Positions 7,676 through 18,104 are shown, counted from the first letter of the stretch. The stretch: DNA of 64,000 nucleotides from Bradyrhizobium ivorense (GCF_900696085.1 NZ_CAADFC020000016.1:558001-622000), one strand, 5' to 3'. The notes: generated by a model not told the origin, from the sequence alone. Numbers and translations: made by a program.

Positions 7676-8491
7676 ATGGCCAAGGTTTTGGTCGTGACCT
7701 CAGGAAAAGGCGGGGTCGGCAAGACGACCTCCACCGCCGCACTTGGTGCTGCGCTCGCGCAGATGGGACAGAACGTCGTCGTGATCGATTTCGACGTCGG
7801 CTTGCGCAACCTCGACCTCGTGATGGGCGCGGAGCGACGGGTCGTGTTCGATCTGATCAACGTCGTGCAGGGGGTGGCAAAGCTGCCGCAGGCGCTGATC
7901 CGCGACAAGCGGCTGGAGAATCTCTGGCTGCTGCCGGCCTCGCAGACCCGCGACAAGGACGCGCTGACCGAAGAGGGCATCCGCAGGGTGATTGCGGACC
8001 TCCGGACAAAATTCGACTGGATCCTGTGCGACAGCCCGGCCGGCATCGAGCGCGGCGCGACGCTGGCGATGCGCTACGCCGATGAGGCCATCATCGTCAC
8101 CAATCCCGAAGTGTCGTCGGTGCGCGACTCCGACCGCATCATCGGCATGCTGGATTCCAAGACGGTACGTGCCGAGCGCGGCGAGCGGGTCGAGAAGCAT
8201 CTGCTGGTCACCCGCTACGATGCCGCGCGCGCGGCGCGCGGCGAGATGCTGTCGATCGACGACATCCTGGAAATTCTCGCTACTCCCTTGCTCGGCATCG
8301 TCCCGGAAAGCCAGGACGTGCTGCGCGCCTCCAACGTCGGCTGTCCGGTCACGCTGAACAATGCCGGCAGCGCGCCGTCGCGGGCCTATATCGACGCGGT
8401 GCGCCGCCTGATGGGCGAGGCGGTCGAGATGACCGTACCGGTCGAACGCAAGGGGCTGATGGACCGGCTGCTGCGAAGGAGGGCGGCATGA
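7676..8491 (+). CDS. minD: Septum site-determining ATPase MinD
   Basis: A protein of 271 residues from the ATG at 7676, which follows an AGGAGA ribosome site. It has the deviant Walker A motif GKGGVGKTT at residues 9-17, the switch regions VIDFDVGLRNLDLVMG and WILCDSPAGIE, and the C-terminal amphipathic membrane-targeting helix (KGLMDRLLRRRAA). MinD dimerises with ATP on the inner membrane, recruits MinC and is released by MinE. The gene overlaps minE by four bases (ATGA), indicating translational coupling. Confidence 0.98.
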   Translation: MAKVLVVTSGKGGVGKTTSTAALGAALAQMGQNVVVIDFDVGLRNLDLVMGAERRVVFDLINVVQGVAKLPQALIRDKRLENLWLLPASQTRDKDALTEEGIRRVIADLRTKFDWILCDSPAGIERGATLAMRYADEAIIVTNPEVSSVRDSDRIIGMLDSKTVRAERGERVEKHLLVTRYDAARAARGEMLSIDDILEILATPLLGIVPESQDVLRASNVGCPVTLNNAGSAPSRAYIDAVRRLMGEAVEMTVPVERKGLMDRLLRRRAA

Positions 8492-8772
8492 TCAACGTGA
8501 TGCGGCTGTTCGGCGGCCGCGCTGCATCGGCGCCCGTCGCACGGGAGCGATTGCAGATCCTGCTCGCGCATGAGCGCGGCCAGGGCGGCGGCGGATCCGA
8601 CCTTCTCGAGCTGCTTCGCGGCGAAATCCTCGCCGTGGTGTCCAAGCATGTCGAGATCGATCCCGACAAGATCGTGGTCCGGATGGATCGGGGCAAGTTC
8701 GTCTCGATGCTCGAGGTCGATGTCGAGGTGCCCAACGGCGTGCAACGATCGAAGATGGTGGCGGCCACATGA
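8488..8772 (+). CDS. minE: Cell division topological specificity factor MinE
   Basis: A 94-residue protein. It carries the MinD-interacting N-terminal segment (APVARERLQILLAHER) and the dimerisation domain ending in LEVDVEVP, including LRGEILAVVSKHVEIDPDKIVV. MinE stimulates the MinD ATPase and drives the pole-to-pole oscillation. Both ends overlap neighbours by ATGA, with minD upstream and an uncharacterised gene downstream. Confidence 0.97.
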   Translation: MINVMRLFGGRAASAPVARERLQILLAHERGQGGGGSDLLELLRGEILAVVSKHVEIDPDKIVVRMDRGKFVSMLEVDVEVPNGVQRSKMVAAT

Positions 8773-9065
8773 CAGCGGATAGCAACAGTCACATTGCCTG
8801 GCAGCGCGCGCAGCTCAAGAAGCTTCGCGCGGCACTGAAGGCGGTCGAGGCCGAGCAGCTCGGCAAGGCCAATTGCGGCCGGCAGACCCAGATGACGATC
8901 GACGAACTGCAGCGCAAGATCGGCGAGTCCGGCCGCTGCATCGCCGAGTATGAGCGCCGTACCCGCCGTCCGCTCGGCACCGATCGCGGCAGCCTCGCCA
9001 GCGTCAGCTGGGAGCACTGGAACGCCAACCTTCCGATGGCCAAGCCGCAGCGGCAGCGGGCGTAG
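8769..9065 (+). CDS. Uncharacterised protein translationally coupled to minE
   Basis: A 98-residue product whose ATG overlaps the minE stop (ATGA), so it is very likely translated with the min operon. The N-terminal two thirds are a predicted helical or coiled-coil stretch (WQRAQLKKLRAALKAVEAEQLG, then TIDELQRKIGESGRCIAEYERR). The C-terminus is basic and tryptophan-containing. It is soluble, without a signal peptide. I do not recognise the family. Its position suggests a part in division or in Min regulation, but nothing in the sequence proves this. Confidence 0.75.
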   Translation: MTADSNSHIAWQRAQLKKLRAALKAVEAEQLGKANCGRQTQMTIDELQRKIGESGRCIAEYERRTRRPLGTDRGSLASVSWEHWNANLPMAKPQRQRA

Positions 9066-9085
9066 GAGCCGGGCTCCAAAAGGCT

Positions 9086-9166
9086 CGTCATTGCGAGCGC
9101 AGCGAAGCAATCCATTCTCACCGCACGTGAGGAGAGATGGATTGCTTCGCTTCGCTCGCAATGACG
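9086..9166. repeat. Dispersed palindromic repeat, family B copy 1
   Basis: Inverted arms CGTCATTGCGAGCG and CGCTCGCAATGACG flank GAAGCAATCCAT/ATGGATTGCTTCG, forming a long imperfect hairpin. Related copies are at 40831-40910, 52970-53049, 55363-55446 and, degenerate, 60446-60547. It lies between the convergent min operon and sirtuin gene. Confidence 0.85.
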
Positions 9167-9182
9167 TGGAGAGAGCGGTGCC

Positions 9183-9986
9183 CTACAGCAAAAACGCCAG
9201 CGCCGTCTCGCAACTGTCCTCGACCTTGAGCGTCAGCAGCTCGTCGGCGCGGGTGCGGCCGAGATTGACGGCGGCGATCGGCAGGCCGCGCTCCGCGGCC
9301 ATCCGCACGAAGCGGAATCCCGAATAGACCATCAGCGAGGAGCCGACCACCAGCATGGCGTCGGCCTGCGCGAGATGGTCCTGCGCCGAGGCGACGACGT
9401 CGCGCGGCACGTTCTCGCCGAAGAACACCACGTCGGGCTTCAGCACGCTGCCGCAGGCCTCGCAGGCGGGCACCACGAACGCTGAAAAATCCTGCTCGAG
9501 ATCGGCGTCGCCGTCGGGGGCATCGGCGGCATCGAGCGCAAGCCAGGCCGGATTGTGCCGCGCCAGCTCGGCTTGAAATTGTTCGCGCGGCATGGTCGCG
9601 CCGCAGCCGAGGCAGCGCACCACGTCGAGGCGGCCGTGCAGGTCGATCACCTTCTGGCTGCCGGCGGCCTGGTGCAGCCGGTCGACATTCTGGGTCACGA
9701 GCTGCTCGCAGCGGCCCTGCGCCTCGAGTTTGGCCAGTGCGCAATGCGCGCCGTTCGGCGCGGCGCGGCCGAACCGCCGCCAGCCGACCATGCTGCGCGC
9801 CCAGTAGCGCTGTCGCGTGCCGGCCTCGCCCAGAAACGCCTGAATGGTGACCGGCCGCGTCCGCTTCCAGTTGCCGTCGCTGTCGCGATAGTCGGGAATC
9901 CCGGAATTGGTGCTGCAGCCGGCCCCGGTCAGGACAAACAGGCGCTGGTGGCCGGCGATGAAATCCTCGAGGGCGGGATGTTGCAT
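9183..9986 (-). CDS. SIR2-family NAD-dependent protein deacylase (sirtuin)
   Basis: A protein of 267 residues. The NAD-binding Rossmann motifs GAGCSTNSGIPDYR (about residues 21-34) and TQNVDRLHQAAG, the catalytic histidine in DLHGRLD, and the zinc-binding pairs CLGC and CEAC are all present. They are followed by VLKPDVVFFGENVP and VVGSSLMVYSGF. Sirtuins remove acyl groups from lysines using NAD+ and yield O-acyl-ADP-ribose. The GIPDYRDSDG start is of the class II (SIRT4-like) type. It is convergent with the min operon and divergent from the cytochrome c gene. Confidence 0.95.
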   Translation of the reverse strand: MQHPALEDFIAGHQRLFVLTGAGCSTNSGIPDYRDSDGNWKRTRPVTIQAFLGEAGTRQRYWARSMVGWRRFGRAAPNGAHCALAKLEAQGRCEQLVTQNVDRLHQAAGSQKVIDLHGRLDVVRCLGCGATMPREQFQAELARHNPAWLALDAADAPDGDADLEQDFSAFVVPACEACGSVLKPDVVFFGENVPRDVVASAQDHLAQADAMLVVGSSLMVYSGFRFVRMAAERGLPIAAVNLGRTRADELLTLKVEDSCETALAFLL

Positions 9987-10096
9987 GGCAGCACATCTAG
10001 TGCCGAGGGCGCGGGTGCGCCAGATGCGCGCAGGCCTGCACAGGACCTTTCACGCCGCCCCTGCGTTGACGGCATGCCAAGCCGAAGAGGTGATCC

Positions 10097-10477
10097 ATGC
10101 GGCCAGCGCTGATCGTTGCAATCTGCGGGATGATTGGCCTGCTGCTGTCGCCAGGCCGCGCACAGGATGCGGGCGCCTCGGGCGAGCAGGCGTTCAACAA
10201 TTCCTGCCGCACCTGCCACACCGTCAAGGACGGCGACAACCGCGTCGGCCCGCATCTGCACGGCATCATCGGCCGCAAGGCCGGATCGGTCGAAAAGTTT
10301 CCCTATTCGGGACCGATGAAATCCGCCGATATCGTCTGGGACGAGAGCACGCTCACGCGCTTCATCGAGGACCCCGACGCCGTGGTGTCGGGCAACGGCA
10401 TGAAGCCCTACACCGGCGTGCGCTCGGCGGAGGATCGCGCCAAGATCGTCGCCTTCCTGAAATCGCCCGGCAAGTAG
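10097..10477 (+). CDS. Class I c-type cytochrome (cytochrome c2-like)
   Basis: A protein of 126 residues with an N-terminal signal peptide (MRPALIVAICGMIGLLLS, cleavage near GRAQDA). It has the heme-attachment motif CRTCH at about residues 37-41, GPHLHGIIGRKAGS after it, and the axial methionine in GNGMKPYTG. This is the pattern of soluble periplasmic cytochrome c2/c550 electron carriers. It has no obvious redox partner next to it and is convergent with acdR, with stops 7 bp apart. Confidence 0.93.
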   Translation: MRPALIVAICGMIGLLLSPGRAQDAGASGEQAFNNSCRTCHTVKDGDNRVGPHLHGIIGRKAGSVEKFPYSGPMKSADIVWDESTLTRFIEDPDAVVSGNGMKPYTGVRSAEDRAKIVAFLKSPGK

Positions 10478-10484
10478 CGGCCGT

Positions 10485-10964
10485 TCAAAACTCCAGTGCC
10501 GCGTTGTCGACCACTTCCTTCATCACGAAGAAGGTGCGGGTCTGCCGCACGCCGGGCAGCGCGATCAATTGGTCGCCATGGATGCGCTTGAAATCGTCGA
10601 CGTCGCCGGCGCGGATCTTCAGGAAATAGTCGAAGTCGCCAGCGACGAGATGGCAGTCGAGCACGCATTTCAATTTCGCCACCGCCTGCTCGAAGCTGGC
10701 AAAGCTCTCCGGCGTCGAGCGGTCGAGCACGACGCCGACCATCACCAGCGTGCCCTTGCCGACCTTGCGCGGCGCCACCATGGCGCGGACGCCGGCCACA
10801 AAACCCTCGTCGAACAGCGCTTGGGTCCGGCGGTGGCAGGTGGCGGGGCTGACGCCGACCTGTTCGGCCAGCTCGGCATTGCTGAGCCGGCCGTTCTTCT
10901 GCAGCAATCTCAGCATCTTGAGGTCGACGCGGTCGAGCCGGGCGGGCATGGAAGAATCTTTCAT
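10485..10964 (-). CDS. acdR: Lrp/AsnC-family regulator of ACC deaminase (AcdR)
   Basis: A 159-residue protein. The N-terminal helix-turn-helix (LDRVDLKMLRLLQKNGRLSNAELAEQVGVSPATCHRR, about residues 10-46) is of the Lrp type. The C-terminal RAM/AsnC effector domain includes LDCHLVAGDFDYFLKIRAGDVDDFKRIH and VRQTRTFFVMKEV. It is divergent from acdS across 146 bp. In Proteobacteria this arrangement is the well-described AcdR/LrpL-acdS unit, in which the regulator activates acdS when ACC is present. The symbol rests on this synteny. Confidence 0.9.
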   Translation of the reverse strand: MKDSSMPARLDRVDLKMLRLLQKNGRLSNAELAEQVGVSPATCHRRTQALFDEGFVAGVRAMVAPRKVGKGTLVMVGVVLDRSTPESFASFEQAVAKLKCVLDCHLVAGDFDYFLKIRAGDVDDFKRIHGDQLIALPGVRQTRTFFVMKEVVDNAALEF

Positions 10965-11110
10965 TAGGTCAGGATTTGATGAGAGAAAAGATAATCAGAC
11001 GCGAAAATTGCGCAATACTGAAGAAACGCGGGCCGCGACTTAGAGAGCACCTTTCGCACGCGTGGTGATAGGTGTTGCCGCCGTTCCGAGACCCCAATGA
11101 GGATCCCAGC
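10965..11110. promoter_or_regulatory. acdR-acdS divergent promoter region
   Basis: This 146-bp spacer is A-rich near acdR and contains the 10-bp palindrome ATTGCGCAAT at 11007-11016, a possible Lrp-type half of an AcdR operator. No convincing sigma-54 (TGGCAC-N5-TTGC) site was seen. A GAGG ribosome site precedes the acdS ATG. Confidence 0.45.
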
Positions 11111-12124
11111 ATGCTGGAAAAATTCGCGCGCTATCCGCTCACCTTCGGGCCGACCCATATCGAAAAGCTCGATCGGCTCTCAAAGCATCTCGGCGGCAAG
11201 GTCGAGCTCTACGCCAAGCGCGAGGACTGCAATTCGGGGCTGGCCTATGGCGGCAACAAGCTGCGCAAGCTCGAATACATCATTCCCGATGCGATCGCCT
11301 CCAACGCCGACACGCTGGTCTCGATCGGCGGCGTGCAGTCGAACCACACCCGCATGGTGGCGGCGGTCGCGGCCAAGATCGGCATGAAATGCCGCCTGGT
11401 GCAGGAAAGCTGGGTGCCGCACGAGGATGCGGTGTACGACCGCGTCGGCAACATCCTGCTGTCGCGGGTGATGGGCGCCGATGTGCGGCTGGTCGACGAG
11501 GGTTTCGACATCGGCATCCGCAAGAGCTGGGAGCAGGCGATCGAGGAGGTGAAGGCCGCGGGCGGCAAGCCCTATGCGATCCCGGCCGGCGCCTCCGTGC
11601 ACAAGTTCGGCGGGCTCGGCTATGTCGGCTTCGCCGAGGAGGTGCGCGCGCAGGAGCGGCAGCTCGGCGTCAAGTTCGACTACATCGTGGTCTGCACGGT
11701 GACCGGCTCGACCCATGCCGGCATGCTGGTCGGCTTCGCCGCCGACGGCCGCGCCCGTAACGTGATCGGCATCGACGGCTCGTTCACGCCTGATCAGACC
11801 AAGGCGCAGGTGCTGTCGATCGCGCAGAACACCGCACAGCTGGTCGAGCTCGGCCGCGACATCGTCGCCGATGATGTCGTGCTGATCGAGGACTACGCCT
11901 ATCCCGCCTATGGCGTGCCGTCCGAGGAAACCAAAGCGGCGATCCGGCTCTGCGCCCGGTTAGAGGGCATGATCACCGATCCGGTCTATGAGGGAAAATC
12001 GATGCAGGGCATGATCGATCTGGTGCAGAAGGGATTTTTCCCGGCCGGATCGAAGGTGCTCTACGCCCATCTCGGCGGCGCCCCGGCGCTCAACGGCTAC
12101 GCCTATGCATTCCGGAACGGCTGA
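11111..12124 (+). CDS. acdS: 1-Aminocyclopropane-1-carboxylate (ACC) deaminase
   Basis: A 337-residue PLP enzyme, the usual AcdS length, from the ATG at 11111 (MLEKFARYPLTFGPT). It cleaves the plant ethylene precursor ACC to 2-oxobutyrate and ammonia, which lowers plant ethylene and helps nodulation and root growth. The PLP lysine is in YGGNKLRKLEY at residue 50, and the substrate-site segment SIGGVQSNHTR follows. The ACC-specific Glu lies in TDPVYEGKSM and the Leu in LYAHLGGAPALNG, which separate true ACC deaminases from D-cysteine desulfhydrases. SNHTR in place of SNQTR is a rhizobial variant. It is divergent from acdR. Confidence 0.96.
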   Translation: MLEKFARYPLTFGPTHIEKLDRLSKHLGGKVELYAKREDCNSGLAYGGNKLRKLEYIIPDAIASNADTLVSIGGVQSNHTRMVAAVAAKIGMKCRLVQESWVPHEDAVYDRVGNILLSRVMGADVRLVDEGFDIGIRKSWEQAIEEVKAAGGKPYAIPAGASVHKFGGLGYVGFAEEVRAQERQLGVKFDYIVVCTVTGSTHAGMLVGFAADGRARNVIGIDGSFTPDQTKAQVLSIAQNTAQLVELGRDIVADDVVLIEDYAYPAYGVPSEETKAAIRLCARLEGMITDPVYEGKSMQGMIDLVQKGFFPAGSKVLYAHLGGAPALNGYAYAFRNG

Positions 12125-12180
12125 GATCGACGCGTCGCCCTTTCCGCATTGTCGTCCTGGCGCGACGATGGGGATATCGA

Positions 12181-12267
12181 AGCCCGGATGAAGCGAAGCG
12201 TAATCCGGGGGCCGCAGTCACCGCGGATGGACCGGCCCCGGATTGCGCTGCGCTGCATCCGGGCTAC
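12181..12267. repeat. Dispersed palindromic repeat, family D copy 1
   Basis: AGCCCGGATGAAGCGAAGCG and GCTGCGCTGCATCCGGGCTA form the arms of an imperfect hairpin with TAATCCGGG/CCCGGATTG inside. A second copy is at 30280-30366. It sits just after acdS and may act in transcription termination or mRNA stability. The rest of the 350-bp gap to the next gene shows no recognisable feature apart from a short AT-richer stretch near 12310. Confidence 0.8.
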
Positions 12268-12474
12268 GGTTGCTCGATCCGGGCGACAGCCACATGCCGC
12301 AGTTGACATGTTAGGAACAAAATAGGAACGTGCCTCTGTAACCAGAGGGTGTGGCGATTGCCTCATCTGCGGCGGTATTGCGCGGTCGCGGGACCATGGA
12401 CCAGGCCACGCACCACTTGCAGGTGAACTTTGCTGCCGCCTATGATCGGTTCGGGCTGGGGGAGTGCGCGTGTC

Positions 12475-13743
12475 ATGCGGGTTGTGATTTGGGCGATCGT
12501 TACGGCCGCGTGGCTGTTTGCGTCGATGGCTCCGTCGCATGCCCGTGGCCCCTATGGTTCGATCTCCGTCGGCAATTGGCAGGGCGGCGCCTTCACCAAT
12601 GACACCAATGGTGCCTTCACCCATTGCTCGGCGGGCACCACTTACCAGAGCGGCATCTTCTTCATGGTGTCGATCGCCGAGAACGGCAGCTGGCGGCTGG
12701 GCTTTTCTCATGAGAGCTGGCGGCTGACGCCGGGCGAAGCCTTCCCGCTCACGCTGACCTTCGACGGCCAGCCGGCGTTCAACGTCTATGGCATGCCGCT
12801 CGGCGCGAAGCTGGTGAGCGTCGAGATGCCGGTGAACTCGGCGCTGGTCAATCAATTCCGCAAGGCGCGCCAGATGACGGCCTTCGCGCAGGGCCAGCTG
12901 TTTCAATTCAACCTGAATCAAACGGCGCAATTGCTGCCGGCGCTGCTCAATTGCGTCGTGTCGGTCAAGAAGAGCGGCATCGCCAATGCCGGCGAGTTCG
13001 CGGTGGCGGCAAAGCCTGCGGCGGCGCCGCCGCAGCAACAGCAGGCGGCACCAGGCCCGCCGGCGAAGCAGGCGAGGGGCGGCACCGGCACCGGCTTCGT
13101 CGTCAGCAGCAGCGGCCACATCGTCACCAATCATCACGTCATCGACGGCTGCAGCGAGATCACGGGCAATCTGAGCGGCGAGGCACCGGTCAAGCTGCGG
13201 CTGGTATCGAGTGATCAGACCAACGACCTTGCATTGCTGCAGGCGCCGAGCCCGTTCAAGGATGTCGCCAGGATCAAGCAAAACTCCATTCAGGTCGGCA
13301 ACGGCGTGGTCGCGATCGGCTTCCCCTATCATGGCTTGCTGACATCCGATTTCACCGTGACCACGGGCATCGTCAGCTCGCTGAGCGGCATCCTCAACGA
13401 CACCCGTCATCTGCAGATCACAGCCGCGGTGCAGCCGGGCAACAGCGGCGGACCGCTGTTCGATTTCGATGGCGTCGTGGTCGGCGTGGTGGCGGGAAAG
13501 CTCGATGCGGTCAGGATGGCGCGCGCGACCGGGTCGATACCGGAAAACATCAATTTCGCCATCAAGACCGGTGCGCTGCGCGATTTCCTCGACAACAGCG
13601 CGGTGGAGTACCGGTCCAACGAACGGAGTGAGCCGAAAAAGAAGGAGACATCCGAGATCGCCAAGGACGCACGCGGCTATACGCTGCTGATCACCTGCAA
13701 GGTCAATGAGCAGAGCGCGGGCGCCAAGAAGCCGGGGAATTGA
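12475..13743 (+). CDS. Secreted trypsin-like (S1C/DegP-type) serine protease without PDZ
   Basis: A protein of 422 residues from the ATG at 12475, with a signal peptide (MRVVIWAIVTAAWLFASM, cleavage near SHARG). The N-terminal ~160 residues form an unrecognised domain (GSISVGNWQGGAF, HCSAGTTY). A Gln/Pro/Ala linker follows, then a chymotrypsin-fold domain with the catalytic His in TNHHVIDGC, Asp in SDQTNDLALL and Ser in QPGNSGGPLFD. The first domain's segment SWRLTPGEAFPLTL hints at a ligand- or substrate-binding module. No PDZ domain follows; the tail is basic. It probably acts in the periplasm. Confidence 0.85.
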   Translation: MRVVIWAIVTAAWLFASMAPSHARGPYGSISVGNWQGGAFTNDTNGAFTHCSAGTTYQSGIFFMVSIAENGSWRLGFSHESWRLTPGEAFPLTLTFDGQPAFNVYGMPLGAKLVSVEMPVNSALVNQFRKARQMTAFAQGQLFQFNLNQTAQLLPALLNCVVSVKKSGIANAGEFAVAAKPAAAPPQQQQAAPGPPAKQARGGTGTGFVVSSSGHIVTNHHVIDGCSEITGNLSGEAPVKLRLVSSDQTNDLALLQAPSPFKDVARIKQNSIQVGNGVVAIGFPYHGLLTSDFTVTTGIVSSLSGILNDTRHLQITAAVQPGNSGGPLFDFDGVVVGVVAGKLDAVRMARATGSIPENINFAIKTGALRDFLDNSAVEYRSNERSEPKKKETSEIAKDARGYTLLITCKVNEQSAGAKKPGN

Positions 13744-13860
13744 TCGCACCTCTCCCTCTCCCCGCCCTCTTGTCCGCCGAAGCCCGCCTTCGGGCGAAGG
13801 CGGGGGCGAGACAAGAATGCACTAGTCGCACGTTGCGTTGAGCCAGGCCAACACCATCGC

Positions 13861-14160
13861 CGTCATCCTGAGAGGGTGTGAAGCTTTGTCCTCACCCACC
13901 GCTGTCATCGCCCGGCCTGTGCGCAATTGCGCACATGGACCGGGCGATCCAGTACGCCGCGGCCTCTCGCTTATATCACCGGCGTCTCTGGAATACTGGA
14001 TCACCCGGTCAAGCCGGGTGATGACACCGAGCAAGCTGAGCAAACCAACACCGTCACCCTGAGGTGGCCGCTTCTTCAGCGGCCCTCGAAGGGTCGACGG
14101 CCCGGCTGGTGGCCGATTCATCCTTCGAGGCTCGCAAGAGCTCGCACCTCAGGATGACGG
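13861..14160. repeat. Composite palindromic repeat, family C copy 1
   Basis: Occupies most of the 463-bp gap 13744-14206. It joins several modules: CGTCATCCTGAGAGGGTGTG, a CCGGCCTGTGCGCAATTGCGC hairpin, TGGATCACCCGGTCAAGCCG with its complement, and CTTCGAGGCTCGC/CACCTCAGGATGACG. Related mosaics are at 37688-37795, 45414-45776 (inverted) and 60574-60890. No gene is seen in the gap. Confidence 0.85.
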
Positions 14161-14206
14161 GTCTGACGTCGGCTATCATGGCGAGGCCAATTCGCGGCGC
14201 CTTCGT

Positions 14207-15148
14207 TTACCCCAGCCGCCGCAACGTGTGCAGCGTGATCTCCGCCGGGCAGTTGAGCCGCACCGGCGCGAGGCTGGTGCCGGCGCCGGTCGAGGTGTAG
14301 CCGGCGAGTTTTTCAAAGCGCCAGGCGCCCTTGCCCATGCGGCGCGGCAGCCGCGCCTCCAGCTTGATCGCGATGCCGCCGGGCAGGCAGAGCTGGCCGC
14401 CATGGGTATGGCCGCTCAGCATCAAATCGAAGCCGGCCTCCGCCGCCTGGCGATACGACTCCGGCGTATGAGCCAGCAGGACCGAGAAGGCGTCGCGCGG
14501 GATTGCCGCTGCGGCCTTCGGAATGTCGTCGGTGCGGTAGAAATGCGCGTCGTCGATCCCGGCGAGATGGATCGCCGCGCCGTCGCGTTCGATCGTCAGC
14601 TGTTCGTTGAACAGCATGCGGATGCCCATCGCCTCCAGCGCCGGCGTCATGCGGATGCTGTCATGATTGCCCAAAATGCCGTAGCGCGGCCGCTTGATGC
14701 GCGCGCAGAGCTCGTTCATCGCAGCCAGGCTGGCGTCGAACGGGCCATAGGTCTTGCCGCGGTAGTCGCCGGTCAGGACGCAGATATCGCAATCGATCGT
14801 GCACACGATCTCCATCAGATGGCGCATCGCGCCCATGCTCATGTCGGCGTGGAGGTCGCTGAGCTGAAGGATGACAAAACCGTCGAACGCCGCCGGCAGA
14901 CGCGCCGACGTCACCAGATTGCGCCGCACCTCTACCCGGTCGGCATTGCGCCGCGCACGGCCGTAGAGCCCGACGCATTTCAGTCCGGTCTCGACGATCC
15001 AGGGTGCGATATCCCAGTTCTCCACGTTGAAGAACAGCGTGCCCTGCCCGAACAGCTGTCCCCGGTGCCCGGTCTCGATCGCCAGCCGGCGCGCGACATG
15101 GTCGGCGCCGATCCGCTCGATCAATCCCTTTAGCGCCGTGTCGGTCAT
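14207..15148 (-). CDS. Calcineurin-like metallophosphoesterase
   Basis: A protein of 313 residues from the ATG at 15148 (MTDTALKGLIERIG); 17 more residues are open upstream but look non-coding. All dimetal-site motifs of the YaeI/UDP-diacylglucosamine-hydrolase-like branch are present: LQLSDLHAD, LTGDYRGK, GILGNHDSIR, LLAHTPE and SGHTHGGQLCLP. Enzymes of this group hydrolyse phosphomonoester or phosphodiester bonds, often in membrane lipid precursors. The physiological substrate is unknown. It is transcribed towards repeat C1, with the monooxygenase gene immediately upstream on the same strand but 78 bp away. Confidence 0.92.
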   Translation of the reverse strand: MTDTALKGLIERIGADHVARRLAIETGHRGQLFGQGTLFFNVENWDIAPWIVETGLKCVGLYGRARRNADRVEVRRNLVTSARLPAAFDGFVILQLSDLHADMSMGAMRHLMEIVCTIDCDICVLTGDYRGKTYGPFDASLAAMNELCARIKRPRYGILGNHDSIRMTPALEAMGIRMLFNEQLTIERDGAAIHLAGIDDAHFYRTDDIPKAAAAIPRDAFSVLLAHTPESYRQAAEAGFDLMLSGHTHGGQLCLPGGIAIKLEARLPRRMGKGAWRFEKLAGYTSTGAGTSLAPVRLNCPAEITLHTLRRLG

Positions 15149-15226
15149 CGCCTCCGTCCGGACCGCGGACGTGGACGCGGTCCGGCGCGACACTACCACG
15201 CGCGATTCCCTCGTGCGAACGGTGGT

Positions 15227-16975
<1,749 letters not shown>

Positions 16976-17171
16976 GGCCCGTCTCTTCCCTATGTTTCGT
17001 TTGGGCCGCGCCTCGTTGGGCACGGCCATGGAAGATTAAGGCGAGCGCAGCGCGGCCCGCAAGCACGTGCATTGCCGCGTCGGGTATAGCTCCCATGCTG
17101 CAACCGGTTCGCAGGTGGCCCGGTACAGTGCCTCAGGTGTAAGCTCTCGCCGACAACAAGGACCAAGTTCC

Positions 17172-18104
17172 ATGAAGAAGGAAGAAGTCGAGGCCATCCT
17201 CGACCAAGGCGATCTGGGGCCGATCGAAAACTACCTCGAGGCGGTCGCCACCGAACGCCGTTTGCCCGCCGTTGCTATCGGGATGTGCCTGACCAGGATG
17301 GAGGAGGCCGCTCCCGCGCTACGTGCCCTCGTCGCCAGGGCTGCGAACGGCGAGCGGCTGTCCGATGATGAAGCCCAACTGCTGTTTCGGGGTCTGTACA
17401 TTCTGGGCGGCGCCCGCGATACGCAAGTTTGCAAGGACCTGTTGCGGCTCCTTCGCAGAACCGAAGCCGAGCTCGACGACCTGCTCGGAGATGGCTTGAC
17501 GCAGGACATGGCACGCATTGTCGCCGGCGTCTTCGACGGTGACGTCGAGGCTCTTTTGAGCCTCGCGACAGATCGGTCAGTTGATCAATTCGTTCGCGAC
17601 CAGATCTTAAGTGCGGCGGTCTTCCTCACCTGGAATGGAAGTATCGAACGCGATCGGATGCGAGGTCTGCTCGAACGATTCTATCTGGAGAAGCTGGCTG
17701 AAGATCAGGACCAGGCCTGGTTTGCCTGGCAACTGGCAATTGCCCTGTTAGGGCTCCGCGACCTGGCATCGCTGGTGCGCCGCGCGGGAGATGAAGGCCG
17801 CATACCGGATTGGCTGCGGGAGCGCCGGAGCTTCGAGGACATGCTGGCTGAGGCGGAGCAGCGGCCCGATGACATCGCGCGCTTTGAGGAAATTCGTTTG
17901 GGCTACATCGGGGACGTGCTTGAGGCGCTGCAGTGGTCCGCCTACGATGACACTACGGATCAATCATTTGATGACGATTTCGATGCGGAATGGACGCCCA
18001 CGGAGCCCGTGAGGAATCCCCTCCGCCATGTCGGACGCAACGACCCTTGCCCGTGCGGAAGCGGCAAGAAATACAAGAAATGCTGCCTCGCTGGTCAGGG
18101 GTGA
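17172..18104 (+). CDS. DUF1186-like protein with C-terminal SEC-C metal-binding motif
   Basis: A protein of 310 residues starting MKKEEVEAILDQGDLGPIENYLEA. Residues 1-260 are alpha-helical, acidic and repeat-like, matching the DUF1186 pattern as I recall it. The last 20 residues hold a complete SEC-C motif (GRNDPCPCGSGKKYKKCC), which binds zinc and occurs at the end of SecA and many regulatory proteins. Its function is unknown; SEC-C domains often mediate contacts with ribosome- or SecB-type partners. It stands alone between a divergent monooxygenase and a convergent MFS gene, and its codon use looks less GC-biased than the neighbours. Confidence 0.85.
   Translation: MKKEEVEAILDQGDLGPIENYLEAVATERRLPAVAIGMCLTRMEEAAPALRALVARAANGERLSDDEAQLLFRGLYILGGARDTQVCKDLLRLLRRTEAELDDLLGDGLTQDMARIVAGVFDGDVEALLSLATDRSVDQFVRDQILSAAVFLTWNGSIERDRMRGLLERFYLEKLAEDQDQAWFAWQLAIALLGLRDLASLVRRAGDEGRIPDWLRERRSFEDMLAEAEQRPDDIARFEEIRLGYIGDVLEALQWSAYDDTTDQSFDDDFDAEWTPTEPVRNPLRHVGRNDPCPCGSGKKYKKCCLAGQG

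Noticed and set aside
12103..13749. 548-codon minus-strand frame
   Set aside because: Opposes the trypsin-like protease, which has a full catalytic triad. The frame has no recognisable domain.
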